Assembly (NCBI GenBank): GCA_032622095.1
Contig: CP136062.1
Coordinates: 202,707,959-202,771,958, forward strand
Length of the DNA: 64,000 nucleotides
Reading direction: 5' to 3'
Origin: Siphonodentalium dalli
Taxonomy: Eukaryota; Mollusca; Scaphopoda; Gadilida; Siphonodentaliidae
The notes below the pieces were generated by a model. That model did no database searches. It saw only the letters and a list, made by a program, of their open reading frames with translations, and was not told the DNA's origin. The stretch's first letter is position 1, and each line of letters begins with the position of its first letter. Made by a program: the position numbers and the translations under genes. Positions 33,060 to 45,899 of the stretch are shown here, one piece after another.

Positions 33060-33960
33060 CGTGAGCGGATTTTCATCCGTAATACTGTTTTTAATATATG
33101 TGAATGATATGTATAGAAGTACCGAACTGTCCCTGCTTTCATTCGCACATTACATAACCGTTTACTCTTCTCATTCTGAAATTCGACGTCTTTTCGTATA
33201 TACTAATATTCAGATGAATCAACTAAGTAACTGGCTAATAAACTCTCATTGAATGCAAAGAAAACAAAATATATACTATTTCAGCCACTGGTAAATATAA
33301 CTGTAACAACCATCATCTTGTAATAGATTACCATCCAATAAACAGAATTGGCAAGAACTGTGCAGACAAGTCATTCAAATTTATTGTTATCAGTATTGAT
33401 GAACATTTATCACTGAAACATCATGTGGCAGTGGTCTCAATAAGAATATATAGAGCCTTATATGCAATGAACAGAGTAAAGACATGTCTTCCACTAAATG
33501 TATGCGTACACTGTACCACTCACTTATTCAGAGTCACTTAACGTTGGAATTGAAATATGGGGTAATTAAATTTTTTTCAATAAGCTAATAGTGTTACAGA
33601 AAGGAGAAATACGAGTTTTTAATATTGCAAGATACAAGTCACACTGAGCCACTTTTTAAGCTAAGAAATATACTGAAAGCTATTGATTTGTACAAATTTG
33701 GTCAAATAATATTTTACCCTGTCCGCTTCTGGACACTTATCATATAATCAACAACACAAACACAATAACTAGGCAAAGTGGTACTATATATGCAACTATG
33801 TCTAGAACTGCATTCAGTGATATGCTTCCGCTACACAATTTTCTAAAACAATGCAAAAACGTTGATGTGTCCTTGCGATCCCTTTTATCACGTCCTAATT
33901 TCAAAAGACATATTATCCAGGAACGACTTGAATCATATCCAGACAAAGTAAAAATTTGTA
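33060..33960 (+). pseudogene. Decayed CR1/L2-like reverse transcriptase, C-terminal part
   Basis: The plus strand recovers, across frames, VILFLIYVNDM (usually G..LFLIYINDL), a degraded ADD region (LLSFAHYITVY), MNQLSNWLINSH (usually L..WL..N.LSLN), FIVISIDEHLSLKHHVA (usually LGV.ID..L.W..HI), KTCLPLNVC, then KGEIRVFNIARYKSHTEPLF and LRNILKAIDLYKFGQI (usually the R.I......HT.PLF..L.IL...DL block). It ends near FKRHIIQERLESYP. The catalytic ADD has been lost and stops are frequent, so it is dead. Confidence 0.75.
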
Positions 33961-34089
33961 TTGTCGGTATTGTTACCCAGGTGTCATGGACAGACATACA
34001 ATATATTGGTCAGAAAAGAGTTGGTAATGTCCATTGGGTGGAAGACGACCGTATGGCCATGCAACCGCCCTGTGATGTATACATGTGAT

Positions 34090-36170
34090 ATGTTAAAACA
34101 AATATTTTGTTTACTTTAATTATTGTTGATATACGTTGCTGAATAAAGTATATCCTATCTATACTGACCACGCGGTCATATGGTCTAGTGACATAAATGA
34201 CAATAAACACACACCCATAAACAAAACCAAATAAATTCGCTGCTCCTTCGTAACACGTACAACTGCCCATAATGGACATGGACACACCACCATTAAATTT
34301 CCCTTGATTGTGTTCACACTATTGGAATAGTTAGTGCTATGAATGTAACAATAGTAACATGTGGAAATACTCACATAAAGCAAACAAACATTAAGACCAG
34401 TATAATATTATATATTCGACCCCTAAACCAGAATCCATCCCAAAATTCTAAATGGTTGTAGTGATATGTCCCGTGATATTTGGATATGCATGTATACTAA
34501 CTATATATCAGAAAGCTCGGTGTGTAGTTGTGAAACACAAATCGAGGATGACCAACACGTGTTAATGTCCATTATTTCGACATCCAAGAACCAAATTATA
34601 TAACTGCATGCCAGCTATCTTCAAGTATATCTCATTTCAACTGCATTAGTATGTGTAGACACAGCATACAATGGCAGCATTCACATTGGGAGAATAGAGC
34701 TAATTAACTGGACAAAGCAGATGTGATGTTCACCGGTAACCTACGGTAGTCGGTGCGTCATTTATTGCATTCGATGAGTTTAATCTGCATTTAGGTATCA
34801 TTACTATCTCAATAGATGAGTATGAAATAATCGCGTGTGTTGTTTTGTGTTATCGTTTATATATTGATTATAACTGAACATGCAATTCTAATAGTTCCTA
34901 ACGTTTCTAATGTAAAAATTAAATTAAAAAAAAGTAAATGTAATAATACATATACACCTATGAATGGTATAAAACATAAAACAGGGTTTATTCCCAATAT
35001 TTGGTACAAGAATTCACGACGAAACCTCACCAATAAATGCATTTTAAAATCCTATTACATGTGTACCATCTTTACGTGATATGAATGGTCATTTAGAAAG
35101 TAACAGGATATAATGTCTATCCAAGTAATTATTTACTTCCAATTAGTAGTTGTAAATGAGAAATGGCCCAACTACAAATTACTCTCACTCCCTCTAGAAA
35201 ATTTAATTAATTACAATCTATTACAAACTTATACTTATCCTGACATTTATACGATTTCGCAATTATTGAAAGTTTTTTTTAGATACAAAACGCCTCGCCG
35301 AAAATAATTGTTCACGACATTGCATGACATCTATGAGAGTATCGTGAGAGAGGCTAGTCAGCTGCATATATATGTACAGTATCCATGTCACATTTTGGTT
35401 TAACGTGTGTGTATATTGTATATATTGTTGGGAGAGGGGGCTGCATTAAGTTACGATGTGTGCTCCAATCCCACTCTAACGTTTGTTGCAATCAAATAGG
35501 GGTAACCGTTATACAGAGAAAACAAACATTGAGTTATGCGGAAACACCGGGAACGGTTGGCGGAAATGCACCCTAAATTACATTTGGCTGTAATTATAAT
35601 TGTTGTAATTAATATTATTGTAAAACTAATTGACGAATGAGTTCAAGTTGTCCGTGCATTGGGGTGACCTCATCAGCAGCAAACCATATCATTCAAAATT
35701 CTATACGTTATTTTCCTCCATAAAATCTTCAATCTAAGTTGATACATCCGTCATACGATTCATACCTTTTCTCTCTGAAACAAATCGCATTTCCTCTGTA
35801 TCCTCACTAACACATTCAAGTTTACTTTCATACTAACACCACCATCCGCAATAGTTCTACGTTTATACAAAGAAACTGAAATATCCTATCGTCACCCCCT
35901 TTTCACCACGCGTGCATATCATGTAATCTCTTTCTCCACGTGCTCGTTATCAACACCTGATAACACAAAACACCAACACAGACTCATCCTTTGATATTGG
36001 CTACTGCCGCGTGGTGGGATGGGGAAAATCATCCACGGAAACGACTCATATAAGCACAAACGCTTGCTGTCGGATCCGATGCATGAAATCTTGATTCATC
36101 CTATATGTGTAACTGTATATATAATGTAATTACATTGAATAAATACTGTTTAAACTAAGTTGCAAATATT
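34090..36170. other. Downstream of C, no gene recognised
   Basis: This is ~2 kb of AT-rich sequence that should contain C's 3' exon if it is local. I find only weak candidates on the minus strand, each with a poor acceptor or too short a hydrophobic stretch. Plus-strand frames near 34837-35307 have no motif. Confidence 0.35.
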
Positions 36171-36185
36171 GTACTTTCAACTCAC

Positions 36186-37157
36186 TGATGTGTTTACTGA
36201 TGCTGAAGATGTGGTAGCCAGTATCATCCCTGCAGCTTGCAATGCATTCAGATATAAGAATGCCAAGATGTTGTACGTGCTGGACAGTGCTGCGCTGTCT
36301 ACCAGATAGAGGTATCCTGTTGTGAGAATTGTAGCCAGTGCAGAGCCTGTATATATGATGTTTAAGTATCTGAACAAATCATCAGCCAAAAGGGTTGCAT
36401 TGCAAATATGTTGATGGCGCATGCGGATGGTTCGTAAAGAGTCTAGTTTTCTGGGTCCTGCTCGGAATCGCTGTGTTGTTAATCTGAAACTGGACACTAG
36501 AAGTGTGCATGTGCATGCGTGGAAGCAGTTCGGCACAACAATCATCGCACAGGTCCCAAGCGCAATGGGAATACATAAAATACGTACTACCCTGGCATAC
36601 AAATCATCGATTCCCGGTACCGGATAAGAAAAGATGTTTCTCGTTGGAGACGATCCGCCAAGTAATTTATATAGTACTGCGCAAGACAACACAGTTGAAA
36701 GCGTCCAACAGATTACAACATTATATTTTAATGATCTTCTCAGCGACTTCTTGCTTTGGATTTCTTCCTTTGTGAGACGTATGTCGCTTTCTAGCAGCTC
36801 CAGTATTTTCGAGAACTTTCCACTTGTCCCAAGGAATATCAGACCATTAAGCGCCGCATGCACTGCGATCAACTGATACATAATCCTCAACGCCCCAGAA
36901 AAAGATAAAAGTCCGCCATTGAGCAAGATATGGGTTGGAATTAGGCGCACTGCTGACAACCAGAGAACAAGAACAACAAACAACGAATAATATTTGCCTT
37001 TCTTTGTTTCACAACGTAAACCAACGAGCTGGAGGCTCAACAGCAGAGGCCGGAACAATTGTACAAATGGTCTGTCCGCTTCTGTAGATTCCTTTGCTCC
37101 GTTGCTTGTCATTTCGTCTGCGTTGGCTGGTACTACCAGATTTTTTAGTGGCCTCAT
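36186..37157 (-). CDS. Gustatory-receptor-like (GRL) gene C, TM1-TM6 exon
   Basis: This is an intact 324-codon exon from ATG at 37157 to donor TCA|GTGAGT (36185-36180), phase 0 after SASVNTS. N-terminal FVQLFRPLLLSLQLVGLRCE is followed by TM1 (VVLVLWLSAVRLIP), TM2 (IMYQLIAVHAALNGLIFLG), TM3 (YNVVICWTLSTVLSCAVLY), TM4 (ILCIPIALGTCAMIVVP), the IRMRHQHICNATLLADD block, TM5 (NIIYTGSALATILTTGYLYL) and TM6 (NILAFLYLNALQAAGMILA). It is the tandem partner of B. Their upstream flanks align for at least ~700 bp (37160-37860 with 44470-45110). C has lost the CCATTAGC element that B keeps, so its expression may differ. No TM7 exon was identified. Confidence 0.77.
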
Positions 37158-38045
37158 TATTCTCCTATTACGATTATGGCAATTTACAGAACAAGTCAGA
37201 GGATAAGCAATGTGACCAACGTATTATTGTATAACTTTTACACAATGTCGATAAAAAACATATAAGTGGACACTCCTTTCGCATTGGAATGTGTTTTGCA
37301 GACAACGGAAATCTGCAACTGGGGGTCGCTTGTTTGCCTCTCAACATAAAAACATCGATCGGCATCATATTATAATAGAGCTTGCTTTTAAATGTCCCCC
37401 ATGCTGCGTGCCAACACACAGGTCGAATGTACATTAAAACTAATTCCGTACACGAACTACTGCACTATCATAATTGCAGACTGGAGTCCATTTTGACGTC
37501 AAATATTCAATAACGGAAACGTATATCGCATATTGCGTCTGTTGGCTTGTGTAAAGTCGAATACTCTAAAATTATGTTCTGAAGGATACACAAACGCATG
37601 TTATGTCTGGAAATAACACTATTATATGTTAGTAACACCTTGATTGGATGACAGTTTATATAACTTTATTACAGAAGAAACACAATTTATATAACTCTTT
37701 TATGGAAGAAACACGCTCATGTTTGTATTTCTCCTGACTGATGAAAAATTATTTTATGGTACATGTATTTTACGAAGTATTGAAGGTGAACAATTTGTAA
37801 TTCACGGCATTTTAGTTATGCTATATGGCTGGGGAGGAAACACTCGATATCAACGTGCTTTCAAAACAAGCCAATCATAATTATCCTATCAGCAACCATT
37901 CTAAAATATTACATATGGCGTTTTACAACTAAGGCCAATGTACCACTTCTCAGCAACAATTCCACCAACAACATATCTGTTTTATAAAAACCCAATTTTA
38001 AGACTTCAAGTAGCGTTTTGGTGAATACAAACTGAACAAAATTAA

Positions 38046-38104
38046 GATTGTGAATGTTATATATCTATGAAGGGACAAGTAAAATAGGTTATTTCTGTTG
38101 CAGG
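38046..38104 (+). repeat. 59-bp direct repeat, copy 1
   Basis: GATTGTGAATGTTATATATC ... GTTATTTCTGTTGCAGG matches 39114-39172 with few differences. The two copies bracket ~1 kb that contains a TTAA-type MITE. Both copies end in a sequence that looks like a 3' splice site on the plus strand. A link to a gene is unproven. Confidence 0.6.
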
Positions 38105-38465
38105 CAGTGGGTGGGTGGTCGATAGGACCAACAAAATTTTTTTCCGCAACTCAAAAATATTTTTCCTGCAAGTCTTTTTTGCAATGAGTTTGGCTTAAAA
38201 CACATCTATATGTCAATATTGACAGAAATGACAAATTTCATGATGATCAGACAAACAGTATAGCCTGTAGCCCATGCTAATTGATTGAATTTTGAAATCC
38301 AAGATGGCTGCTGGCAGCCATGTTTTTTTTTGACCGAATAACCCCAAAATGACTTGTTCCTATTTACATGTCAATGTTCACATCCATGACTAATATTATG
38401 CACATAAATTCATATACAACTGTTTACAGTGAAATTCCCCCCGCAAATCTCTGTTTTAGTGTTAA

Positions 38466-38959
38466 AGGTACGGTTGGCCTTGGCGGTGGGTATCCTGTGA
38501 AAATATTTCCACCCGTCAAAAACCGCCACAAACAGAAAGAACATCAAAATGTAGACAGACTTTGTCCGTATACAAATAAGAAATATCGCATAAACAGTAT
38601 GTTATTGTCAAATGTTCGACCATTGTTATGTAAACAAATGCATAAAAAGTTACTTTTCTGGTGTTTGTTTATATTATGATAGTAAACATAAAGAGCGTTC
38701 TTTGTTGGTGAATTCCTGATATGGAACTAATAAAGAGCGTTTATGCCATTTGTGTGTGATTAGCCAGTATCATTGTGCTGTTTTCTGTAACACAATCAGG
38801 CTCTTGCTTAGGTAACATATAGTAGGTATTTATGATAACATGCTGTTTACGTGATGGTCATGGTATATATGAACGAAACTGTATGCGCTTTAATGTTTTT
38901 CTGTTTACGGTGATTAGAACAAATATGAATATTTTCGACAATTAAGGCCGCACGTGCCT
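38466..38959 (+). mobile_element. TTAA-flanked MITE, 494 bp, copy 1
   Basis: Begins AGGTACGGTTGGCC after TTAA (38462-38465) and ends GGCCGCACGTGCCT before TTAA (38960-38963). An inverted copy of exactly the same length lies at 55513-56006, and a relic at about 43012-43198. A TTAA target fits piggyBac-type elements, but the short inverted ends alone do not prove the superfamily. Non-coding. Confidence 0.8.
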
Positions 38960-39113
38960 TTAAAAGGGGGCTGGGTGTAGAAAAATGTTCGGAAAAAACT
39001 GCCGAAAACGGAAAACAATTTGGACGCGGGGGTGGGTGGGTCCCAACAAGGGTCGAAAGTCAAAAATCAGCATACCTGCCTGCAAATTTTTTCCGACCCC
39101 CCCCCCCCCTGTT

Positions 39114-39172
39114 GATTGTGAATATTATATATATATGAAGGGACAAGTAAAATGGGTTATTTCTGTTGCAGG
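39114..39172 (+). repeat. 59-bp direct repeat, copy 2
   Basis: Second copy of 38046-38104 (GATTGTGAATATTATATATA ... GTTGCAGG). It follows a C-tract at about 39099-39109. Confidence 0.6.
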
Positions 39173-39657
39173 AGCGAACCTGTATCAGCCCATTATTTGT
39201 GTATTGATCACCCTCCCAATCCGTAACTAACCTGAAGACAGCTAAAAGACCTAATCACTTAAAACACCTGCACACAAGCATGTCATGGTAACAACACTCA
39301 CAACTGTGCCAAGTCAGACATATCTACTAAATTTCTGAACTTGTTTAAATATCTTAATATTGTTTCACCTGAATTCCTAGCACATGCTATGGTAAATCTA
39401 TTTGTCGACAAAATGACTGACAAATGACCAGTATAGCTATATCACCGTAAACATGAGATGTAAATAATGTTACATGTAATTATGTAGTCATTATTTCAGT
39501 ACGCGCACAAATAAGTTCGTGAAAGACAACTTCTTACCCAGCTTATACCCCAATATGGGATATATATATCCCCACTGCACCGGATACACCTATATAATAT
39601 ATTTATTAATAAGATATGACAGTTTTGCCCAGAACTCCGGCGTGATACAAGTGGCTT

Positions 39658-40032
39658 ATAACGACATCACCAATCCGAGTAATATCATTTAATGACATTA
39701 CCAATCCGAGTAATATCATTTTAATAATGACATTACCAATCCGAGTAATATCATTTAACGACATCACCAATCCGAGTAATATCATTTAACGACATCACCA
39801 ATCCAAGTAATATCATTTACCAACATCACCAATCCGAGTAGTATCATTTAACGACATCACCAATCCAGGTAATATCATTTAACGACATCACCAATCCGAG
39901 TAATATCATTTAACGACATCACCAATCCGAGTAATATCATTTAATTACATTACCAATCCTAGTAATATCATTTAATGACATTACCAATCCTAGTAATATC
40001 ATTTAATGACATTACCAATCCGAGTAATATGG
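39658..40032 (+). repeat. 31-bp minisatellite, ~12 copies
   Basis: The unit is of the form AACGACATCACCAATCCGAG + TAATATCATTT, repeated about twelve times. Two subtypes alternate in blocks: GACATCACC in the middle and GACATTACC at both ends. One unit is longer by 3 bp. It has no spacer/repeat structure, so it is not a CRISPR-type array. Confidence 0.92.
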
Positions 40033-40210
40033 TTTTACGACATGCTGTAAGACTATATCACTGCTAAATAATATTTTAACATAGAGTTTTGTGATTTCAC
40101 TCATTTGAAAGAGTTGTCGATATTACACTGTTAATATTCTATAAATAGAACCCCCAGCGCAAACTCCAGCGCCCAGACGAAATAAAATATAATTAATAAA
40201 AACGATATCC

Positions 40211-40336
40211 CTTTGGTTGGCTCGATATTATTGTCCTGATATCAGGCCTCGGTAACCTCATATCAGACTTCGACCTTCGGTCTAAGGCTGATATGAGGTT
40301 ACCTCGGGCTGAGGGCCTGATATCAAACAAACCAAA
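40211..40336. mobile_element. Hairpin MITE-like palindrome
   Basis: Arms TTTGGTTGGCTCGATAT / ATATCAAACAAACCAAA and, further in, CCTGATATCAGGCCTCGGTA / GGTTACCTCGGGCTGAGGG plus GGCCTGATATC pair around a TTCGACCTTCGGTC loop. Non-coding. Similar in design to the palindrome at 30881. Confidence 0.6.
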
Positions 40337-40339
40337 TAA

Positions 40340-43000
40340 CACCCTCTAACCATATCCTCATATTCTTTTGTAAATACTTCTCTCTGTACTTTTCTATTTT
40401 CATGTGAATAAACCAATCAAATAATTCGCCGACCTTTCGCGGTGAAATCTCCATGACTTTGGTCTTAGTTTAACATATTTATTTGTCTAATTTATGTAAC
40501 ACATGACATATAACACTGTATTAACACATACATTTGTTTATACAGACAATGGTATTGGAGGACAAGTGGCGACTCACTTATGGGTACCCCATCTCCCATG
40601 ACTTTGGTCTTGATGAAGGGTGCTAACAAGATAGTGTTCTCCCTCTGGCTACGCTCCGAACGTTCCCTGACATTTCTGTTCTGATAATAGCCCCTATTTC
40701 TCTCCCGTCACAATGTAGGTATTTTATCAATAACATTCTAAATAAACAACGGTGTTAATTAATACAAGTTTCTGGAGAGGTGTCCTTGATTCATATATAT
40801 TATTGTATACCCCAGTATCTATTTAAACCTTGCTAGACAGAGTTACACTATCTTAAACTATGGCACTTCTCTGGTACAATTTGAAACACAATATTATAAA
40901 TTTTCCCAGAAAAAAAATGCATTTGTATTTTAAAGGTCGGCAAGTGCGTTACATATCTTTTGTCATCGAATCCGTACATATGGAAATATGCAACAAAATA
41001 AATTTCGCACCGAAAGATGTTATTGATCTAGACGCGGGAAGCTTGATCACGCGTTTCAAGCAAATAGATGGCAATTTGTAGTGGAGAATTTGAGACACAT
41101 ACCAGGTCGTGGCTATATGGTCTTCGTTTGGGACACTCCCAGTTTGTTATTGTCCGGGAAATCTCGTTCATCAAACTATTGAAAATTTCCACACGACTTT
41201 TGATTTAAAAATAAAACAATTCTCAATATAATACTAAATACTTGTTGGAGAATCACACCACCAAAAGCAATTATAAACGTAATTTAGTTTGAAACTTATG
41301 TTGGCCCTCCAACTGTTGACACATTTGGTCAAGTTTTGTTCAGTCTGTGGAATCTACTTAGATGCTCAGATAACCGCAATACAAGTGAAATAGTGTTGCT
41401 GTTTGATAACGTAACACACTTTACAACATAACGAAATTTAATGTGTTGAAACCAATTCTAAGTCAACAAAACTGTTACGGTGTTTTGTCAACAAACATAG
41501 ATAATCGTGTAGTACGTTCAATTATTTAGTCTGAATAAGATTTTCAGAATATGTTTCAAATTATTTAACCTTTTCCAATGTTTACCGTCAAGTTTTGATT
41601 AAATTGTGGCATCTAATATGACATTGATCCGTAACAGTAATGTGTGCATTTAACAATGGTTTCAATCTGCGAAATCGTGTTATTAGAGAGTTATTAATCA
41701 TGGAAATTTAGAACAAAATCTATCTCTAAATAATAATAATGATAATGACCAGTTTTATATAGCGATTAACCAGTTACTTGCTCTAACACGCTTGTTACAC
41801 TATTACCCCAGTCATTTGTACAAGCCAACCAATGAACCGACTGCAGCCATTGCAGGCGCTGCTCTAATTTGATCAGAACATGCTCTGATACTCACCAGTA
41901 TGACAAGCTGACTGGTACTCTTTTAACACACGATTGATGCGAAGCAGACACAGTACGAGCGACCTTGCTCAAGGGTCACAACTTGGCGCGGGTTTTGAAA
42001 CAGCGAGAAATCCGACAATTGCACGTCGATCAAAGCGGCCAAGCCACTGTTATGTGGAGACTCAATGATCGGCGACGCGCTGCGAACCCATATCGATGTG
42101 TTTACAGCTAACACAAGCCTGACACGCTAACACTGGACAACGGAGCTCCAGCTAAATCAACTAACCACACGCGAACAACCACGGTGAAATGTAAATGATT
42201 CGAAAATAGGAAACGTTCAAAACGTGGCTTGAAAATCATCTGCTGCCACTCTGTAAAAATAATCCGGTCGATATTTATATGAGCTGAGTTTTAGAATGTT
42301 GACCAAAAATAGTTTGACTCTCCCCTAGTTAGGGAAATTCCCGAACTTGTGGACACCAGCGCCAATCTGTTGCCAATAGCTTAGACTCAAACATTAAAGG
42401 GACGGGGGGGGGGGGGGGCTTCGTTGTAGGTTATAATTTAGAAATAACATGATCAAATTATGATAATTTCCTCAAGAATACACTAATAGTATAGCATAAT
42501 GATGATATGAATGCGATATTATTCACAAAACACGTTTTGTGTCCGAGAAAATACAGGTCGACTGTTTAGTTTCTCGCAAAAAAAACGCAGTGGATTGTTT
42601 ATAGGATGAGTCACGATATTGCGCCATTTCCTTATTTAGATTCGAACGCTTTGCGTCGGTTCTAAAACCCCTAATTGTGTGCGCTTACAACTTACAACTC
42701 ACAATACGATTCATCGTAATAATCCTTATTTGGTAAGTATGACCATATATAGCTTAGTAGAAAATACTAACTGGATTGAAAAATATTCATCTCTTTGCGA
42801 GAACAATTATATTATGTACGTTTTCTGTCTGATCATTTCCCAATCATGAAGTAACGTGGATTAGCTTGATTTAGAACTGACAGCTGGTAGAATGGGTCGT
42901 TTTAAATATAATTTGTTGTGATTTGAATGCGATTGTTGATTACGCCAATAATTTTATCTACGCATTCCACAGCGCAACGGAACATTTGTCTGTAAACAAT
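40340..43000. other. Intergenic, no gene recognised
   Basis: AT-rich. No supported gene. A G-tract is at about 42403-42417. Short open frames at 40860-41081 (plus) and 41923-42114 (minus) have no motifs. Confidence 0.4.
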
Positions 43001-43011
43001 CGTAACGTAAC

Positions 43012-43198
43012 TTGTTTTTATGTTTGTTTACATAACAAAGGGTACAAACGTGACAATAACATGCAATATATGCGATATTTATGATTGATATAAGAAGAAC
43101 ATCTGTCTATTATATAATACTCTTCTATGTATGGCGGTTTTAGTGGGTGTGACTATTTTAACAGTTATACCAACAGGGAAAGCCGCCCGTATCGTTAA
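43012..43198 (-). mobile_element. Relic of the TTAA-flanked MITE family
   Basis: Matches the right half of the 55513-56006 copy: TTTGTTTACATAACAA, GACAATAACAT.C...TATGCGATATTT, GTCTGTC, TGGCGGTTTT....GGGTG and a GTTAA near the end. It is diverged, with internal changes. It lies ~300 bp beyond the donor of gene B. Confidence 0.6.
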
Positions 43199-43497
43199 GG
43201 GCCTTTTTTCAAAATCGTAGTAAAATAATTTGTTTCCTGCGAGGTCGAGCTATTTCAGAAAATCGTGGCCAATGTAACCCCCACACCCACGAAAGTACTA
43301 AGTAAAATTACGTCATTTCCAGCAATGTCTGAAACCTTCCCGACCATAGTCATAACCCTCTAACGGTTCACTTTTAGAAATCAGAACCAAAGAGATATTC
43401 TTTTTTGCCTTCGTAAATTTGCCCAATTCCGAATTTTCTCAAATTAGCAATAATTGACGAAGGACTTTCCGTTGCTATTATTGTGTTTTCAACTCAC

Positions 43498-44469
43498 CGA
43501 TTCGTTCACTGATGCTGATGACGTGTTCGCCAGTATCATCCCAGCAGAGTTTAACGAATTCAAAAAGATGAACACAAAGATGGTGTACGTGTTTGAAACT
43601 GCTGCTCCGTCTTTCATGTATATGTATCCTGTTGTCAGAATTGTGACCAGTGTAACACCAGTATAGAGGACATTTAAGCGTCTTAACATATCATCTGCCA
43701 CAAGGGTTGCATTGCAAATATGTTGATGACGCATGCGTATTGTCCGTAAAGAGTCTACGTTCCTCTGTTCTTCTCGGAATCGCTGCGTTGTTAGTTTGAA
43801 ACTGGACGACAGAAGGCTGCATATACCGACGTGGAAGGAGATCGGGAAGACAACAACAGCCCAGGTCAAAAACACGACGGGGATGCACACAGTGCCCACT
43901 ACTCTGGCATATAAATCATATATTACTGGCACCGGATATGCTAGGATCTCCCTCGTTATACTAGGTCCGCCTAGTGTTCGATATATTGTGGAGGAAGTTA
44001 TCCCAGTTGTAAGTGTCCAACTTATTACCATATTATATATTAATGGTCTTCTTACAGACTTCTTGGTTTTCATCTCTTTCTTTGTGTAACGTATGTCGCT
44101 TTCTAGCAAATTGAGTATTTTTGAGAACTTTCCTCTCGTCCCAAGGAAAATCAAACCATTAAGTGCCGCTTGCAATGTGATCAACTGATAGATCATCCTC
44201 ACCATTCCAGGAAAAGACAATATCTCACCATCGAGCAAGATATGGGTTGGAACTAAGCGGAGCGTTGCCAACCAGAGCATGGCGACAACAAACAAGGAAT
44301 AAAATCTGCCTTTCTTTGTTTCACAACGTAGTCCAACGAGCTGGAGGCTCAACAGCAGAGGCCGGAACAATTGTACAAATGATATGTCGCCTTCTGTCGA
44401 TTCCTTTTCTGTTTTGCTTACCATTTCGTCTGGGTTGGCTGGTGCCACTCGAATTCGTATTGGTTTCAT
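43498..44469 (-). CDS. Gustatory-receptor-like (GRL) gene B, TM1-TM6 exon
   Basis: This is an intact 324-codon exon from ATG at 44469 to donor TCG|GTGAGT (43497-43492), phase 0 after SASVNES. N-terminal FVQLFRPLLLSLQLVGLRCE (31-50); TM1 near 57-76, TM2 near 88-110, TM3 near 142-162, TM4 near 186-212, the cytoplasmic IRMRHQHICNATLVADD block (245-261), TM5 near 264-284 and TM6 near 293-315. It is the tandem partner of C. A minus-strand frame entered after CGTTAG (about 43365) reads a short hydrophobic end (STFVGVGVTLATIF, then stop) in phase 0. It could be a terminal exon, but is weak. The upstream element at 44727-44742 carries a perfect POU octamer, ATTTGCAT. Confidence 0.78.
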
Positions 44470-44726
44470 ACCTCTGCTGGAGCTGTACGTTGTGACAATT
44501 TGCAGAACATGTCAGGGGCAGACCAATGCGCATAGCCGGCGCATTGTGGGTGTATACTTTTCACAAACTATCAATAAAACAATATTGCGTATACTGCTTC
44601 CTCGTTGGAACGTGCTTTGTCGGTAACGGAAATTTACCATTAGCCGGCACTTGTTCACTTTTCATTAAAAAAAGCTTCGAACGGAATCCTTATAATTGAG
44701 ATTACTTCTGAATGTCACATGCTGAG

Positions 44727-44742
44727 TTCTAATGCAAATGGC
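44727..44742 (-). promoter_or_regulatory. Shared upstream element of GRL gene B (POU octamer form)
   Basis: Minus-strand GCCATTTGCATTAGAA, ~258-273 bp upstream of B's ATG. It contains the octamer ATTTGCAT overlapping the CATTAG core shared with D and H. Confidence 0.55.
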
Positions 44743-45899
44743 GCATATTATACATAATTGTGATCGAATCTACAGTTTCCATATTCTTGCACATGACTTG
44801 AACTATTGCTCTAAAATGATTAAACGCTGGATTCCATTTTGGCGTCGTCTGCGAGATTCTCTTAAGTCGAATCCTCTACAATCATATTCTACAGGAGACA
44901 CAAAAATATTTATCTCTGGAAATAACATTGTTATCTACTAATATCGTGGTGACATTTTATAAAGTTTTATATGAGAAACACTTTCATGTTGATGGTTTTA
45001 ATGATTGACGAAAATTGATTTTATGATATTGGACCACGTTTTAAAAGTTAGAAGTGCGCAATTCACATTTTAGTTTTGGCGTTTTGGATGGGGAGGATAA
45101 TCCATCCATACATTATATACATTACAACAAACCAACAGTTTCGAAAATATGACATACTAAATTTTGAAATTAACGATCAAAATTCTTTGATACATCTTTA
45201 GAACATAACTTTCCCCAGAACAATTTTTACGTTTTTTTCTAATACTCTTAAGATAAGTTTCTGTGGTTTGGAACTGGTTGAGAATTGTGACTTTATTTTG
45301 TATATAGCATATTAACTGACCATTGCAGCAATGAAATATGCTGTTCGTGGGGTCCACACCCCTTCCGATTACTCAAAAATTCGAGTTTACAAAACGCGGT
45401 ATAACATTTCACAAAAGATCCCCTTTGGGATTCTGGTCATATTTTACCAAGAAGTGGGAAGAACTTTGCAATGTAAGTGATGCATTCTATATCTTATTGA
45501 TATTCGAACTCAATGATACCAAAATTGTCACTTTGGCTCAAAATGGCTGTCAAAATGGCCACCCAAAATATGGAAATTGGTAATTATTATCCCAGCGTGT
45601 CATGCAACCGCTTACAAGTTGTGATGATGTACACAAATGACTATTCTGTCTTATATACATTGAATCCCAACAATTCTCATGCACCTTGATTAATTTTTAC
45701 TATTTACTATTCTGTAATTACCAGAATTATGGGATTTTTCTATCACAAACAACATCAAACTCGGCAAAAAAAAAAAAAAATCATGTTTGGACCATTTTTG
45801 TCAAGTAAAATGGAACTATCTTTAGTATCAAAGGTTCTTTTTATTTTGATATGCCTTAAATATGGCATAGTGTGGTGCTTTAGACAATATTACTCAAAA

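Noticed and set aside
33740-33997. Hydrophobic minus-strand frame (ending VIVFVLLII) as TM7 exon of gene C
   Set aside because: The available acceptor (GTTTTAG) does not give phase 0, and the plus strand there is the tail of a reverse transcriptase relic.
36100-36150. Short minus-strand frame ending ITLYIQLHI after C's donor as a TM7 exon
   Set aside because: The phase fits but the segment is only ~18 residues in all, the acceptor is weak and the intron would be about 30 nt.
39658-40032. CRISPR-like regular repeats
   Set aside because: The units are contiguous with no spacers, and the context is animal DNA; this is a minisatellite.
19442-44089. Plus-strand open frames of 78-133 codons antisense to the GRL exons (for example 22271-22672, 31520-31819, 43733-44089)
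   Set aside because: They mirror conserved receptor codons on the other strand, recur at the same place in each paralogue and have no features of their own.
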